The position numbers and the translations under genes were made by a program. DNA of 64,000 bases from Leuconostoc inhae (GTDB lineage: Bacteria; Bacillota; Bacilli; Lactobacillales; Lactobacillaceae). Position 1 is the stretch's first letter. Every line of letters begins with the position of its first letter. The stretch lies in NCBI RefSeq assembly GCF_019656015.1, contig NZ_BPKW01000009.1, forward strand, positions 34,636 to 98,635, read 5' to 3'. Below are positions 35,224 to 46,204 of this stretch, in pieces. Below the pieces are notes generated by a model. The model saw nothing but the letters and a program-made list of their open reading frames with translations, searched no databases and had not been told where the DNA came from.

Positions 35224-36213
35224 ATGAGAGCACGAATTATTTATAACCCAACATCTGGTCGTGAGGCAATTAAACGGGAAATGCTAGCTATTTTGCATAC
35301 CTATGAGCTTGCTGGTTATGAAACGTCAGCATTTGCTACAACACCAGAACCGATGTCTGCTGCCAAAGAAGCACAACGTGCAGCCAAAGCTGGATTTGAC
35401 TTGATTGTAGCAGCTGGAGGCGATGGTACGATCAACGAAGTCGTTAATGGGTTAGCGCCATTACCCAAACGTCCTATGATGGCTGTTATTCCAGCCGGCA
35501 CAACAAATGATTATGCACGTGCGTTAAAATTACCGCGTGATGAGCCACTGGAAGCAGCTAAAATTATTTTTCAGCATGAAACCATTAAAATGGATATTGG
35601 AAAAATTGATCAAGCAGGCATATCGAAGTATTTTATGAACATTGCAGCGCTTGGAACAATTAGTGAAGTGACATATGCGGTCCCATCTTTGATGAAGTCA
35701 TTGTACGGTTACTTGGCCTATCTTGTTAAAGGCACAGAGCTTATTACACGAATAAAACCAGTTAATGCTAAAGTTACCTATGACACTGGTGAATATTCTG
35801 GTAAAATTTCAATGATTTTTTTAGCATTAACAAATTCTGTTGGTGGTTTTGAGACAATTGTTCCTGATGCTAAATTAGATGATGGTAAGTTTACCTTACT
35901 GATTATCAAAGAATCCAATTTAGCTCAAATTTTACAAATAGTTGCTCAAATGTTAAATGGTGGCAAGCATATTGATAACCCACACATGATTTATAAAAAA
36001 ACAAATAAAGTGGAAATTATACCTTTGGACGAAGATCAGTTAAAAGTCAATTTAGATGGCGAATATGGCGGAGATGCACCGATGGTGTTTACGGATTTGC
36101 AACAGCACATCGAATTTGTTGCAAATCGTTCGGGTATGGAAGAAACAGCGACTATTTCAGATACAACTAAGAAAAAATTTGTGGCTGACGTCGAAAAACT
36201 CGACGTTAAATAA
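35224..36213 (+). CDS. dgkB: Diacylglycerol kinase DgkB
   Basis: 329 residues, close to B. subtilis DgkB throughout. RARIIYNPTSGREAIKR, then LIVAAGGDGTINEVVNGLAP with the GGDGT site, IPAGTTNDYARAL, and late NLDGEYGGDAP. Phosphorylates diacylglycerol released by lipoteichoic acid synthesis, returning it to phospholipid. The gatCAB-dgkB-rlmCD order matches Bacillus. No SD near the ATG; AAAGGA at 35163 is too far. Confidence 0.94.
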   Translation: MRARIIYNPTSGREAIKREMLAILHTYELAGYETSAFATTPEPMSAAKEAQRAAKAGFDLIVAAGGDGTINEVVNGLAPLPKRPMMAVIPAGTTNDYARALKLPRDEPLEAAKIIFQHETIKMDIGKIDQAGISKYFMNIAALGTISEVTYAVPSLMKSLYGYLAYLVKGTELITRIKPVNAKVTYDTGEYSGKISMIFLALTNSVGGFETIVPDAKLDDGKFTLLIIKESNLAQILQIVAQMLNGGKHIDNPHMIYKKTNKVEIIPLDEDQLKVNLDGEYGGDAPMVFTDLQQHIEFVANRSGMEETATISDTTKKKFVADVEKLDVK

Positions 36214-36276
36214 GGTTGACAGTGGGTGTCTAAAAACCCAAGAAAAGGAGATACGGTGTACTATAATTAATAGTGT

Positions 36277-37686
36277 ATGCCGTTAAAACATATGGCAAAA
36301 GCTAATCGTGTTTACAAAACAGCAGTACCAGTAAAAAAGAATCAAGAAATTCAAGGGGAAGTGATGGATATCACCTACCAAGGTATGGGTGTTGTCAAAA
36401 TTGATAACTTTCCTATTTTCGTAGTTGATGCTATTCCTGGTGAGATAGTTAATCTCAGTATTACCAAAGTTCTAAAAAACTATGCGTTTGGACGTGTCGT
36501 TACACGGGTACAAGAATCACCAAATCGTGCTGAAAATGTTGATCAAGTGGCTATTACTACAGGAATTGCACCATTGGCAAACTTGAAATATGAGGCGCAG
36601 TTAACGTTTAAACAACATCAAATTGAGCAAATGTTCAAAAAAGTTAATGTTGCCGTTGATGTTAAACCTACGCTTGGCATGGCAAATCCAACAAAATACC
36701 GTAACAAAGCACAAGTGCCTGTGCAATTGATTAATGGTCGGTTAGAGACGGGATTTTATCGTCGTGGTTCGCATAAACTTGTGCCGACTGAAGATTTTTA
36801 TATTCAAGATCCTAAAGTTGATGAAGCAGTGATTGTGACACGTGATATTTTACGTGATTTAGGTATTTCTGCGTATGATGAAGAAACAAATAAGGGTGTT
36901 GTTCGTCATATTATGGCACGTCGCGGTTATTATTCACATGAATTAATGGTTGTGATTGTGACAAACACAAAAAAGCTACCTGATGCAGAAGAAATTGCAA
37001 CACGCTTGCAGGCAAAACTACCTGAATTAAAGAGTTTTATCCACAATATTAATAATCATGATACAAATGTCATCATGGGACAGTGGAATGAAACGATTTG
37101 GGGTGCTAATGACATTCATGACCAATTAATGGACAAGGATTTTGTGATTGGTCCAAATTCGTTCTATCAAGTGAATCCACAGACTACAGCTACGTTATAT
37201 ACACTTGCTGCTGAAAAAGCTGGCTTGAAAAAGACTGATATTGTAGTTGATGCCTATTCTGGTATTGGGACGATAACCTTATCTATTGCTGATAAAGTTA
37301 AGAAAATTTATGGCGTTGAAGTTGTTGAAGATGCAGTCGAAGATGCAGAGAAAAATGCTAAAAACAATCATATCGACAATGTTGAATTTGTGACAGCTGA
37401 TGCGCCTGAACAGATGGTTAAGTGGGCCGAAGATGGGTTGAAACCAAACGTTGTCTTCGTGGATCCACCACGTAAAGGACTGACAGCTGAATTGATTTCT
37501 GCTGTGAGCGCTATGAAGCCCGAAACATTTGTTTATATCAGTTGCAACCCAGCTACGCTTGCACGTGATACCGTTCAAATTTTAGCTGAAGGTTTTAAAA
37601 TTGATGGGGCTGTACAACCAATTGATCAATTCCCACAAACAACACATGTTGAAAGTATTACAGTATTTAAACGTGTGACGAATTAA
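36277..37686 (+). CDS. rlmCD: 23S rRNA (uracil-5-)-methyltransferase RlmCD
   Basis: 469 residues of the TrmA/RumA family. N-terminal TRAM domain (EIQGEVMDITYQGMGVVKID), central region, and a SAM methyltransferase domain with DAYSGIGTITLSI, FVDPPRKGL and the catalytic-Cys motif ISCNPATLARD. The Gram-positive RlmCD methylates two uridines of 23S rRNA. No FeS cysteine cluster is evident. The ATG at 36277 is 9 nt after TATAAT (36262-36267) and lacks an SD; a second in-frame ATG at 36292 is possible. AAGGAG at 36244 leads only to a 4-codon frame. Confidence 0.93.
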   Translation: MPLKHMAKANRVYKTAVPVKKNQEIQGEVMDITYQGMGVVKIDNFPIFVVDAIPGEIVNLSITKVLKNYAFGRVVTRVQESPNRAENVDQVAITTGIAPLANLKYEAQLTFKQHQIEQMFKKVNVAVDVKPTLGMANPTKYRNKAQVPVQLINGRLETGFYRRGSHKLVPTEDFYIQDPKVDEAVIVTRDILRDLGISAYDEETNKGVVRHIMARRGYYSHELMVVIVTNTKKLPDAEEIATRLQAKLPELKSFIHNINNHDTNVIMGQWNETIWGANDIHDQLMDKDFVIGPNSFYQVNPQTTATLYTLAAEKAGLKKTDIVVDAYSGIGTITLSIADKVKKIYGVEVVEDAVEDAEKNAKNNHIDNVEFVTADAPEQMVKWAEDGLKPNVVFVDPPRKGLTAELISAVSAMKPETFVYISCNPATLARDTVQILAEGFKIDGAVQPIDQFPQTTHVESITVFKRVTN

Positions 37687-37721
37687 TTGAACGCTGATTT
37701 TTCAATAATTGTTGAAAAAAT

Positions 37722-37816
37722 TTGACAAAAACAAGTTAAATCTGTAGTATATATTAGGGCTCCCATTTAATGGGACAGACGTTAAAAGCTCCCAAGTTCA
37801 GCTTGGGAGCTTTTCT
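37722..37816 (+). promoter_or_regulatory. pyrG promoter and CTP-sensing reiterative-transcription attenuator
   Basis: -35 TTGACA (37722-37727), 17 nt, -10 TAGTAT (37745-37750); the start falls on GGGCTCCC (from 37757). A terminator AAAAGCTCCCAAG / CTTGGGAGCTTTT (37784-37796 with 37802-37814) follows. This is the arrangement known from Bacillus and Lactococcus pyrG, where low CTP at the first C of GGGC causes repeated G addition, and the G-tail pairs with the pyrimidine-rich terminator arm to antiterminate. Confidence 0.85.
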
Positions 37817-37867
37817 AATTTATTTTTACCCCTGAAACGTTGCGAGCGCGGCTGCGCTGAATCATGA

Positions 37868-39493
<1,626 letters not shown>

Positions 39494-39506
39494 TAGCGAC
39501 GATATC

Positions 39507-39531
39507 AAAAACACGCGAACGCGTGTTTTTA
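39507..39531 (+). terminator. Intrinsic terminator of pyrG
   Basis: AAAACACGC-GAAC-GCGTGTTTT with a T-run. Confidence 0.88.
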
Positions 39532-39556
39532 TTTTAGAACAAATACTTGTATAGCT

Positions 39557-39571
39557 TGGTATAATAGAAAC
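39557..39571 (+). promoter_or_regulatory. Extended -10 of uvrC, leaderless geometry
   Basis: TG-G-TATAAT (39557-39565) ends 6 nt before the ATG at 39572; AGAAAC is the only sequence between, so there is no SD. Confidence 0.6.
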
Positions 39572-41365
39572 ATGTTAGCAAATCCGTCAAAACACATTGA
39601 ACAAAAACTCGCGTTGCTCCCAGCAGAACCCGGGTCATATCAAATGAAAGATCAAAATGGCAAAATTATTTATGTTGGTAAAGCTAAAAATTTAAAAAAC
39701 CGCGTGCGCTCTTATTTTAAACAAGAGCATAATGGTAAAACAGCTGAACTAGTTCAAAATATTGTTGATTTTGAGTTTATTGTTACAAATTCTGATAAAG
39801 AAGCTTTTTTGTTAGAAAATGAATTAATCAAAAAATATAAGCCGTATTACAATATCCGTTTAAAATATGGGACAGGCTATCCTTATATTAAGATCACTAA
39901 AGAACGTAACCCTAAGATGGCATTAGTTAATGAAGTTAAAAAAGATGGTGGCTTTTATTTTGGGCCATATCCAAACGTCTATGCAGCACAAGAGACGCTA
40001 CGATTTTTAGAAAAAAATTATCCTTTGCGTCGTTGCAATGGTTATCAGGGGCGGCCGTGCTTGTATTACAATATGGGGCAATGCTTAGGGCCCTGTTGGC
40101 ATGACGTATCAAAACAGGATTATGACGAACAAATAGATCGTATCAAACATTTTTTAGATGGTGACACAGCAACAGTTAAGAAGGTTATTGCCGAAAAAAT
40201 GAAAGCTGCCGCTGATATCTTAGAATTTGAGCGTGCAGCGGATTTGAGAGATCAATTGAAGTATATTGATGAAACTGTTGAAAGTCAGCGTGTTTTGTCT
40301 AAAGACACAACACCTAGAGATTTATTCAATTATTACTTGGACAAAGGTTGGATGACAGTTGAAGTATTTTTCTTAAGGCAAGCCCGGTTGATTAGGCAAT
40401 TTAAACGAACATTTTCAGTTGTTGGTACAGAAGATGAAGAAATGATGAATTTTATTCAGCAATTTTATTCACAACGTAATATTCAAAAACCACATGAAGT
40501 CCTTGTGCCACATGGTATAGATATTGCTGCATTAACTGAAATTTTGTCAGTATCAGTGCGTACGCCAGTGCGTGGTGAAAAACGTGATTTAATGGATTTG
40601 GCAAAAAAGAATGCACGTATCGCTCTAGAAGAAAAATTTCGCCTCATGCAATTAAATGAGAAAAAAACAACAGGGGCTATGCGAGAAATTGCAGAGGCAT
40701 TGCATATTCCAATGGGGCATCGTATTGAATCATTTGACCACTCGCACACACAAGGCGTTGAAATAGTGAGTGCCATGGTTGTTTTTGATGATGGGATACC
40801 CAATAAAGATTTATATCGCAAATATAAAATTAAATCGGTTGATCATGCAGATGAATGGACAGAAACACAAGAAGTCATTCGGCGTCGTTACTCACGTCTT
40901 TTAAAAGAAGGCGGCACGATGCCGGACTTAATTCTGATGGATGGTGGCGAAATTCAGTTACATGCTGCTAAAGAGGTTTTGGTAGATGAATTAGGATTAA
41001 CGCATGTGCCACTAGCTGCAATGGTAAAAAATGATAAACATAAGACGGCTGACTTGATTGATGGTAAAACTGAAAAAATTGTTGTTCTTGACAAACAATC
41101 AGAAGGATTTTTTTTAATTCAACGTGTTCAAGAAGAAGTGCATCGATTTGCTATCAATTTTCATAGACAATTGCGCGGTAAAAATTCGTTGGCATCACGT
41201 TTAGATACAATTAGTGGTGTTGGACCAAAAACGAGACAAAAATTACTACGTGAATTTGGCTCATTACCCAAAATTACTGCCGCATCAATGACAGAATTGC
41301 AGGCAATAGGCATTAATGAAAAATTGGCTCGTGTCATTCATATGAGTTTGAAAACAGGTGAGTAA
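39572..41365 (+). CDS. uvrC: Excinuclease ABC subunit C
   Basis: 597 residues. GIY-YIG endonuclease domain near residues 15-95 (GSYQMKDQNGKIIYVGKAKNL), Cys-containing CNGYQGRPCLYYNMGQCLGPC, UVR motif around 195-230, the RNase H-like second nuclease domain (IESFDHSHTQG, LILMDGG) and C-terminal helix-hairpin-helix (ISGVGPKTRQKLLREFGS). Makes both incisions in nucleotide excision repair. The start appears leaderless, which would decouple its translation from SD-dependent initiation. Confidence 0.97.
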   Translation: MLANPSKHIEQKLALLPAEPGSYQMKDQNGKIIYVGKAKNLKNRVRSYFKQEHNGKTAELVQNIVDFEFIVTNSDKEAFLLENELIKKYKPYYNIRLKYGTGYPYIKITKERNPKMALVNEVKKDGGFYFGPYPNVYAAQETLRFLEKNYPLRRCNGYQGRPCLYYNMGQCLGPCWHDVSKQDYDEQIDRIKHFLDGDTATVKKVIAEKMKAAADILEFERAADLRDQLKYIDETVESQRVLSKDTTPRDLFNYYLDKGWMTVEVFFLRQARLIRQFKRTFSVVGTEDEEMMNFIQQFYSQRNIQKPHEVLVPHGIDIAALTEILSVSVRTPVRGEKRDLMDLAKKNARIALEEKFRLMQLNEKKTTGAMREIAEALHIPMGHRIESFDHSHTQGVEIVSAMVVFDDGIPNKDLYRKYKIKSVDHADEWTETQEVIRRRYSRLLKEGGTMPDLILMDGGEIQLHAAKEVLVDELGLTHVPLAAMVKNDKHKTADLIDGKTEKIVVLDKQSEGFFLIQRVQEEVHRFAINFHRQLRGKNSLASRLDTISGVGPKTRQKLLREFGSLPKITAASMTELQAIGINEKLARVIHMSLKTGE

Positions 41366-41466
41366 CAAGCTATTAAGCTACTATGCATTCGCACTATATT
41401 GCATTTTGTGTTAAACTAGAGTATTAAATTATCGCAAGCTCACATGTGTGAGCAGACAAGGAGAAA

Positions 41467-41520
41467 ATGCGTTTGGTGTTGTTTAAAGATGTGTCTGTCA
41501 GAAGAATTATCATTTTCTAA
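41467..41520 (+). CDS. Possible 17-codon leader peptide upstream of obg
   Basis: ATG at 41467 follows AAGGAG (41458-41463) at 3-4 nt and reads [17 protein letters not shown] then TAA. It lies downstream of a perfect palindrome GCTCACA-TG-TGTGAGC (41438-41453) and a candidate promoter (TTGCAT 41399-41404, 17 nt, TATTAA 41422-41427). obg itself, starting 38 nt after the TAA, has no SD. Confidence 0.45.
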   Translation: MRLVLFKDVSVRRIIIF

Positions 41521-41558
41521 CTGAGTACATCCTTTTTATACCTTGCGCTCTAACGACT

Positions 41559-42878
41559 ATGGCATTCGTAGATCAAGCAGAAATTGAAGTAAAAGCCGGA
41601 AAAGGTGGCGACGGTATCGTCTCATTCCGTCATGAAAAGTTCGAAGCAATGGGTGGCCCATTTGGTGGCGATGGTGGTCGTGGCGGCTCAATTATCTTTA
41701 GAGTAGACGAAGGACTACGGACGTTAATGGATTTTCGTTATAATCGTCACTTTAAGGCACAACCTGGTGGTAACGGTGGCACAAAAGGGATGACAGGTGC
41801 ATCTTCTAAAGACCGCTACATCAAGGTACCGCAAGGCACAACCGTTAAAGACGTTGATACTGGTGAAGTATTAGGTGACTTACTTGAAAACGGACAAGAA
41901 CTTTTGGTAGCTCAAGGTGGCCGTGGTGGCCGTGGTAATATTCACTTTGCTACATCTGCTAATCCAGCGCCTGAGTTATCAGAAAATGGCGAACCAGGGA
42001 TTATTCGGAATTTAAAGTTAGAATTAAAAGTCTTAGCCGATGTTGGTTTGGTTGGTTTTCCATCAGCTGGTAAATCAACGTTGCTATCTGTTGTTTCAAA
42101 TGCCAAACCAAAAGTTGCGGCCTATCATTTTACAACGCTTTCACCAAATATTGGTATGGTGCGTTTAGATGATGAACGTGATTTTGTTATGGCCGACTTG
42201 CCTGGATTAATTGAAGGCGCATCACAGGGTATTGGACTAGGATTTCAATTCTTACGACATGTTGAACGAACCAAAGTTGTTTTGCATTTAGTAGATATGT
42301 CAGGTGTTGAGGGGACAGATCCGTACACACAATATCGTAAAATATTGGATGAATTACAACAATATGATGAAACGATTTTGGATCGACCACAAATTGTCGT
42401 ACCAACAAAAATGGATATGCCAGATTCTGATGACAATCTAGTGCAATTCCAAAAAGAAGTAGCCGCTGAATCTGGTCTGCCTATGCAACCAAAGATTGTT
42501 CCTATTTCAGCTTTGACTAGAGATGGTACACAAGAGCTAATGAGATTAACAGCAGATATGTTGGCAACAGCACCTGCACCTGAAAGTTATCGTCCAGTAG
42601 ATGAGACCATTGCTAACGAAAAGACATATGACTTTAAACCAGAAAATCATGACTTTACTGTTGTGTGGTCTGAAGAGAGTGAGCAATGGATCATTGGTGG
42701 TTCAGAAGTTGAGAAGCTATTCTTGATGACCAATATCCAACGTGATGCAACAATTATGCGTTTTGGTCGTCAGTTGCGACATATGGGCGTTGATGATGCA
42801 CTGCGTAAAGCAGGCGCTAAAGACGGGGATGACGTTCGTATTAGTGACTCAGACTTTGTCTTCGAATTTAGTGATTAA
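41559..42878 (+). CDS. obg: GTPase Obg/CgtA
   Basis: 439 residues with the Gram-positive three-domain plan: glycine-rich Obg fold (residues 1-160; [30 protein letters not shown]), G domain with [17 protein letters not shown] and VPTKMD, and the C-terminal OCT domain (~360-439). Essential GTPase for 50S maturation and stress signalling. The ATG at 41559 is fixed by homology but lacks an SD. A short SD-bearing leader ORF precedes it. Confidence 0.97.
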   Translation: MAFVDQAEIEVKAGKGGDGIVSFRHEKFEAMGGPFGGDGGRGGSIIFRVDEGLRTLMDFRYNRHFKAQPGGNGGTKGMTGASSKDRYIKVPQGTTVKDVDTGEVLGDLLENGQELLVAQGGRGGRGNIHFATSANPAPELSENGEPGIIRNLKLELKVLADVGLVGFPSAGKSTLLSVVSNAKPKVAAYHFTTLSPNIGMVRLDDERDFVMADLPGLIEGASQGIGLGFQFLRHVERTKVVLHLVDMSGVEGTDPYTQYRKILDELQQYDETILDRPQIVVPTKMDMPDSDDNLVQFQKEVAAESGLPMQPKIVPISALTRDGTQELMRLTADMLATAPAPESYRPVDETIANEKTYDFKPENHDFTVVWSEESEQWIIGGSEVEKLFLMTNIQRDATIMRFGRQLRHMGVDDALRKAGAKDGDDVRISDSDFVFEFSD

Positions 42879-42892
42879 TATGACTTGTAAAC

Positions 42893-42920
42893 GAGTAGCC
42901 TGTAATGGTTGCTCTTTTTT
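42893..42920 (+). terminator. Intrinsic terminator of obg
   Basis: GAGTAGCC / GGTTGCTC with two G-U pairs, 6-nt loop, six T. Confidence 0.82.
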
Positions 42921-42945
42921 AGTGCGGTATAAAGTTAAAAATCAG

Positions 42946-42988
42946 ATTGTGAAGTCAAAAACGTTGATATAGAGATAAACTTCACAAT
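42946..42988 (+). promoter_or_regulatory. Widely spaced inverted repeat upstream of alsS
   Basis: ATTGTGAAGT (42946-42955) and ACTTCACAAT (42979-42988), perfect 10-bp inverted repeat with 23-nt spacer; half-site centres are 33 bp apart, about three helical turns. TTGTGAA/TTCACAA resembles a Rex operator half. Operator function is inferred. Confidence 0.45.
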
Positions 42989-43121
42989 GTTTAATTGGCA
43001 ATGAGTGAGTAAATAGTGCTATGATATGGGTATCGAAAAAAATATGGAGGAAATGAGCGTAGCTAAATGTTCTTGCTTTGTCTCGTTTAATCAAGACACG
43101 CAATGCACGCTCAAATATATT

Positions 43122-44807
43122 ATGTCAGAACAAAAGTATGGTGCAGATATTGTCGCTGATAGTTTAATTAACCATGGCGTTGATTTGGTTTTTGGTATTC
43201 CTGGTGCCAAAATAGATCGCTTATTTGAAACATTAGAGCATCCTAAAGCAGGTCAAAAAGTACCTAAATTAATCGTAGCACGTCATGAACAAAATGCTGC
43301 TTTTATGGCGCAAGCTTTTGCTCGTATTACCGGTAAAACAGGTGTTGTGATTGCAACTTCTGGTCCCGGTGTTGGTAATTTAGTGACCGGATTAATGACA
43401 GCCAATGCTGAAAGTGATCCAGTCGTAGCTATTGGTGGGCAAGTGCAACGTAAAGATCTATACCGATTAACTCATCAATCGACAAACTCCGTGGCTTTGT
43501 TTACACCAATTACTAACTTTAGTTCCGAAGTACAAGATCCTAATAATATTTCAGAAATTTTGGCTAATGCTTTTGCAGCAGCTAATGGGGCTAAAAAAGG
43601 TGCTGCATTCGTGTCATTGCCTCAAGATATTGATGACGCGCCCGTTAATATTAACGCGTTGGCACAAGTGCCAATGGCACAACAAGGTGCCGCTTCGTTG
43701 GTAGATTTAGACTGGTTAGCAGGCGCAATTAAACAAGCTAAGTTACCAGTTTTGTTGGTCGGTGCGCGTGCATCAGATGACGAATCTGTTGCGTCTTTGC
43801 ATAAACTGCTTAATCAGGTTTCTTTGCCTGTTGTTGAGACATTCCAAGGTGCTGGTGTTATCTCACGTGATTTAGAAGAAGCATCATATTTTGGTAGAAT
43901 TGGTTTGTTCCGTAATCAAACTGGCGATAAGTTACTGCAACAGTCTGATTTAGTGATTACTTTAGGTTACGATGCTATTGAATATGAACCACGTAACTGG
44001 AATAAAGAAAACAACTTAAACATTGTTGCATTGGATACAACGCCTGTACAAATTGATAATAATTTTGTACCGCAACGCCAACTTGTTGGTGATTTGTCAC
44101 AAAGTATCGACTTATTAACAGAACGTATTGCTGGTTATCAATTACCAGATGACAGCCAACAAACGTTGCATGACTTAAAAACAGATCTTCGCTTGTCAAA
44201 TGAACCAACTTACACGCCGGCTGAAGGTAACTTGAATCACCCATTGACAGTTATCAAGTCAATTCAAGCACATGTAACAGATGATATGACAGTTTCAACT
44301 GATATTGGCTCACATTATATATGGATGGCACGTCATTTCAAGTCGTATGTTGCACGTCACTTCTTGATTTCAAACGGCATGCAAACATTAGGCGTCGGTT
44401 TGCCATGGGCAATGACTGCAGCGATGGTTCGTCCAAATGCTAAGTCAGTTTCAGTTTCAGGTGATGGTGGTTTCTTCTTCTCAGCGATGGAATTAGAAAC
44501 AGCGGTGCGTTTGAATTTAAACACTGTTCATATTGTTTGGAATGATAATGCACATTATGATATGGTGAAATTCCAAGAAGAAATGAAATATGATGGCGAA
44601 TCTGCCGGTGTTGATTTTGGCAATATTGATTTAGTCAAATATGCAGAAGCATTTGGCGCCAAAGGCTTAAGAGTGACAACACCTGCTGATTTGGATGCAG
44701 TCTTAGATGAAGCCTTTGCAACACAAGGACCAGTTGTGGTGGATATTCCGGTTGATTATTCGCATAACTATGAATTGGGATCTCAATTGATTCAAGGTGA
44801 AGGTTAA
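43122..44807 (+). CDS. alsS: Acetolactate synthase, catabolic
   Basis: About 561 residues. TPP enzyme joining two pyruvates to alpha-acetolactate, the acetoin/diacetyl route. GADIVADSLINHGVDLVFGIPGAKID (two motifs), catalytic-Glu block IVARHEQNAAFMAQAFAR, ATSGPGVGNLVTGL, and TPP-binding SGDGGFFFSAMELETAVR..NTVHIVWNDNAHYDMVKFQ. The family start is MSEQKYG at 43122, which has no SD. The only SD, GGAGG at 43046-43050, serves an in-frame ATG at 43053, which would add 23 residues including three Cys. Either a real extension or an upstream initiation site; unresolved. No separate alsD is adjacent. Confidence 0.93.
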   Translation: MSEQKYGADIVADSLINHGVDLVFGIPGAKIDRLFETLEHPKAGQKVPKLIVARHEQNAAFMAQAFARITGKTGVVIATSGPGVGNLVTGLMTANAESDPVVAIGGQVQRKDLYRLTHQSTNSVALFTPITNFSSEVQDPNNISEILANAFAAANGAKKGAAFVSLPQDIDDAPVNINALAQVPMAQQGAASLVDLDWLAGAIKQAKLPVLLVGARASDDESVASLHKLLNQVSLPVVETFQGAGVISRDLEEASYFGRIGLFRNQTGDKLLQQSDLVITLGYDAIEYEPRNWNKENNLNIVALDTTPVQIDNNFVPQRQLVGDLSQSIDLLTERIAGYQLPDDSQQTLHDLKTDLRLSNEPTYTPAEGNLNHPLTVIKSIQAHVTDDMTVSTDIGSHYIWMARHFKSYVARHFLISNGMQTLGVGLPWAMTAAMVRPNAKSVSVSGDGGFFFSAMELETAVRLNLNTVHIVWNDNAHYDMVKFQEEMKYDGESAGVDFGNIDLVKYAEAFGAKGLRVTTPADLDAVLDEAFATQGPVVVDIPVDYSHNYELGSQLIQGEG

Positions 44808-44882
44808 ACATTAGTATAACAACGTTTCCAGTGGTAGTATTATCTAAAAAATCTACTTGGGGACTTGAGTTTTAAAAAATAG

Positions 44883-44912
44883 GAGTAGGCTCTAGTTGAG
44901 ACTGCTCTTTTT
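44883..44912 (+). terminator. Intrinsic terminator of alsS
   Basis: GAGTAG-GCTC / GAG-CTGCTC imperfect hairpin followed by TTTTTC. Confidence 0.7.
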
Positions 44913-44963
44913 CTGTTAATAAGTGCGCGGATAATGATGTTTGAAAAATAGTTGCGTGCGTAA

Positions 44964-45008
44964 ACACTTTATAAGATAATATAATTGAATTTTTATCTTA
45001 TAAAGTGT
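44964..45008 (+). promoter_or_regulatory. Long inverted repeat over the fic promoter
   Basis: ACACTTTATAAGAT (44964-44977) and ATCTTATAAAGTGT (44995-45008), perfect 14-bp repeats around a 17-nt spacer. A promoter TTGCGT (44952-44957), 17 nt, GATAAT (44975-44980) has its -10 at the edge of the left arm. Binding there would block transcription; the likely ligand is a DNA-binding protein such as the winged-helix part of Fic itself. Confidence 0.6.
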
Positions 45009-45045
45009 ATTATATACTTATAGCATGATATTGGAGGTATAAGTT

Positions 45046-46182
45046 ATGGTAGCAATACAAGGCATTAAGTTATTGCCACCTGTTGTAACAACGCAGCAGG
45101 CTTTGACATTATACAAAAAAGTAGCCGTCATTAAATCAAAGATTGGACGGCTGAATTCAGAACTTGAGCATTCAATTGTCGATTCTCATTTGATTCAGTT
45201 ACTCGCACTAAATGAATCTGTACAGTCAACGCGTATTGAGGGGACTCAGGTGACTTTTGCAGATATGATTGATGATGAAGATAAAAAGAAAAAACGGTCA
45301 GAAGTAATCGAAGTTGATAATTATCGACACGCATTATCTCTAGGTATTGATCTAATTAGTGCGGGTAATCCAATTTCTACACGACTTATTCAACAAATTC
45401 ATGAAACACTAATGGCAGGCGGTACGCGTGGTACAACGTCAGCACGTGGTGAGTATCGTAAAATACAAAATTTCATAGGGCCAGATAATAAAATTGAGCA
45501 TGCAACCTACATTCCAGTCGCAGCAAACGAAATCGCGAACTACATGGCTAATCTTGAGTTTTTTATTAATGGTGAACATCATCGAACTTTTGATAACGTC
45601 ATTGTTAGTGATAATGAAATTGTTCTTGATGAGGCGACAGATCCACTTATTAAAACAGCAATTTTACATGCACAATTCGAGTCTATTCATCCGTTTTTGG
45701 ATGGCAATGGTCGTGTTGGGCGTATGTTAATTGTATTTAGTACAATGCTTGATGGCTTGGTTGATAAGCCTGTATTTTTTGTTAGTGAAGAATTGGAAAA
45801 AGAACGCTTGCGATACTATAATTTTTTGAATGGTATTCGCGGCAATAATGCAGACTGGTTTGGTTGGATCAATTTTTTCTTAGATGTCAGTGATCGTATG
45901 ACTGATTCATTGTTGAACAAATTGATAGCTATCACGAAATTAAGTCAAGATGGGCTTGAAATCATTGGTGATCGTAAAGAAACACTTAAAAAGGCTTGGT
46001 TTGTTACTTTTGGGCAACCATGGATTAGTGCCAAACATCTTAGTGATGTGTTAGCGGTAACACCGGCTACAGCTAGAGTGGCATTAAATGAGCTAGAAAA
46101 ATTGAAACTAGTTGAAAGTGATGTGACTAAGAAGCGTAATAAAATTTATGTTAATTTTAGTTTGTTGCGATTAATGCAGTGA
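45046..46182 (+). CDS. Fic-domain protein with N-terminal inhibitory helix and C-terminal winged helix
   Basis: 378 residues. The N-terminal Fic_N region carries STRIEG (residues 61-66), the class II inhibitory motif whose Glu65 blocks the nucleotide site in cis. The active motif HPFLDGNGRVGR starts at His215, intact for AMP transfer to target hydroxyls. Residues ~310-378 look like a winged helix (ISAKHLSDVLAVTPATARVALNELEKLKLVES). SD GGAGG. The gene stands alone between terminator and IS relic, with its own inverted-repeat promoter, as is typical of horizontally moved Fic genes. Target unknown; class II members are usually self-regulated AMPylators. Confidence 0.92.
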   Translation: MVAIQGIKLLPPVVTTQQALTLYKKVAVIKSKIGRLNSELEHSIVDSHLIQLLALNESVQSTRIEGTQVTFADMIDDEDKKKKRSEVIEVDNYRHALSLGIDLISAGNPISTRLIQQIHETLMAGGTRGTTSARGEYRKIQNFIGPDNKIEHATYIPVAANEIANYMANLEFFINGEHHRTFDNVIVSDNEIVLDEATDPLIKTAILHAQFESIHPFLDGNGRVGRMLIVFSTMLDGLVDKPVFFVSEELEKERLRYYNFLNGIRGNNADWFGWINFFLDVSDRMTDSLLNKLIAITKLSQDGLEIIGDRKETLKKAWFVTFGQPWISAKHLSDVLAVTPATARVALNELEKLKLVESDVTKKRNKIYVNFSLLRLMQ

Positions 46183-46204
46183 TTGTAAAAGAAATAATAT
46201 AAAA

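Noticed and set aside
36244..36270. Four-codon ORF after AAGGAG before rlmCD
   Set aside because: Too short to evaluate, and it overlaps the TATAAT that probably serves rlmCD.
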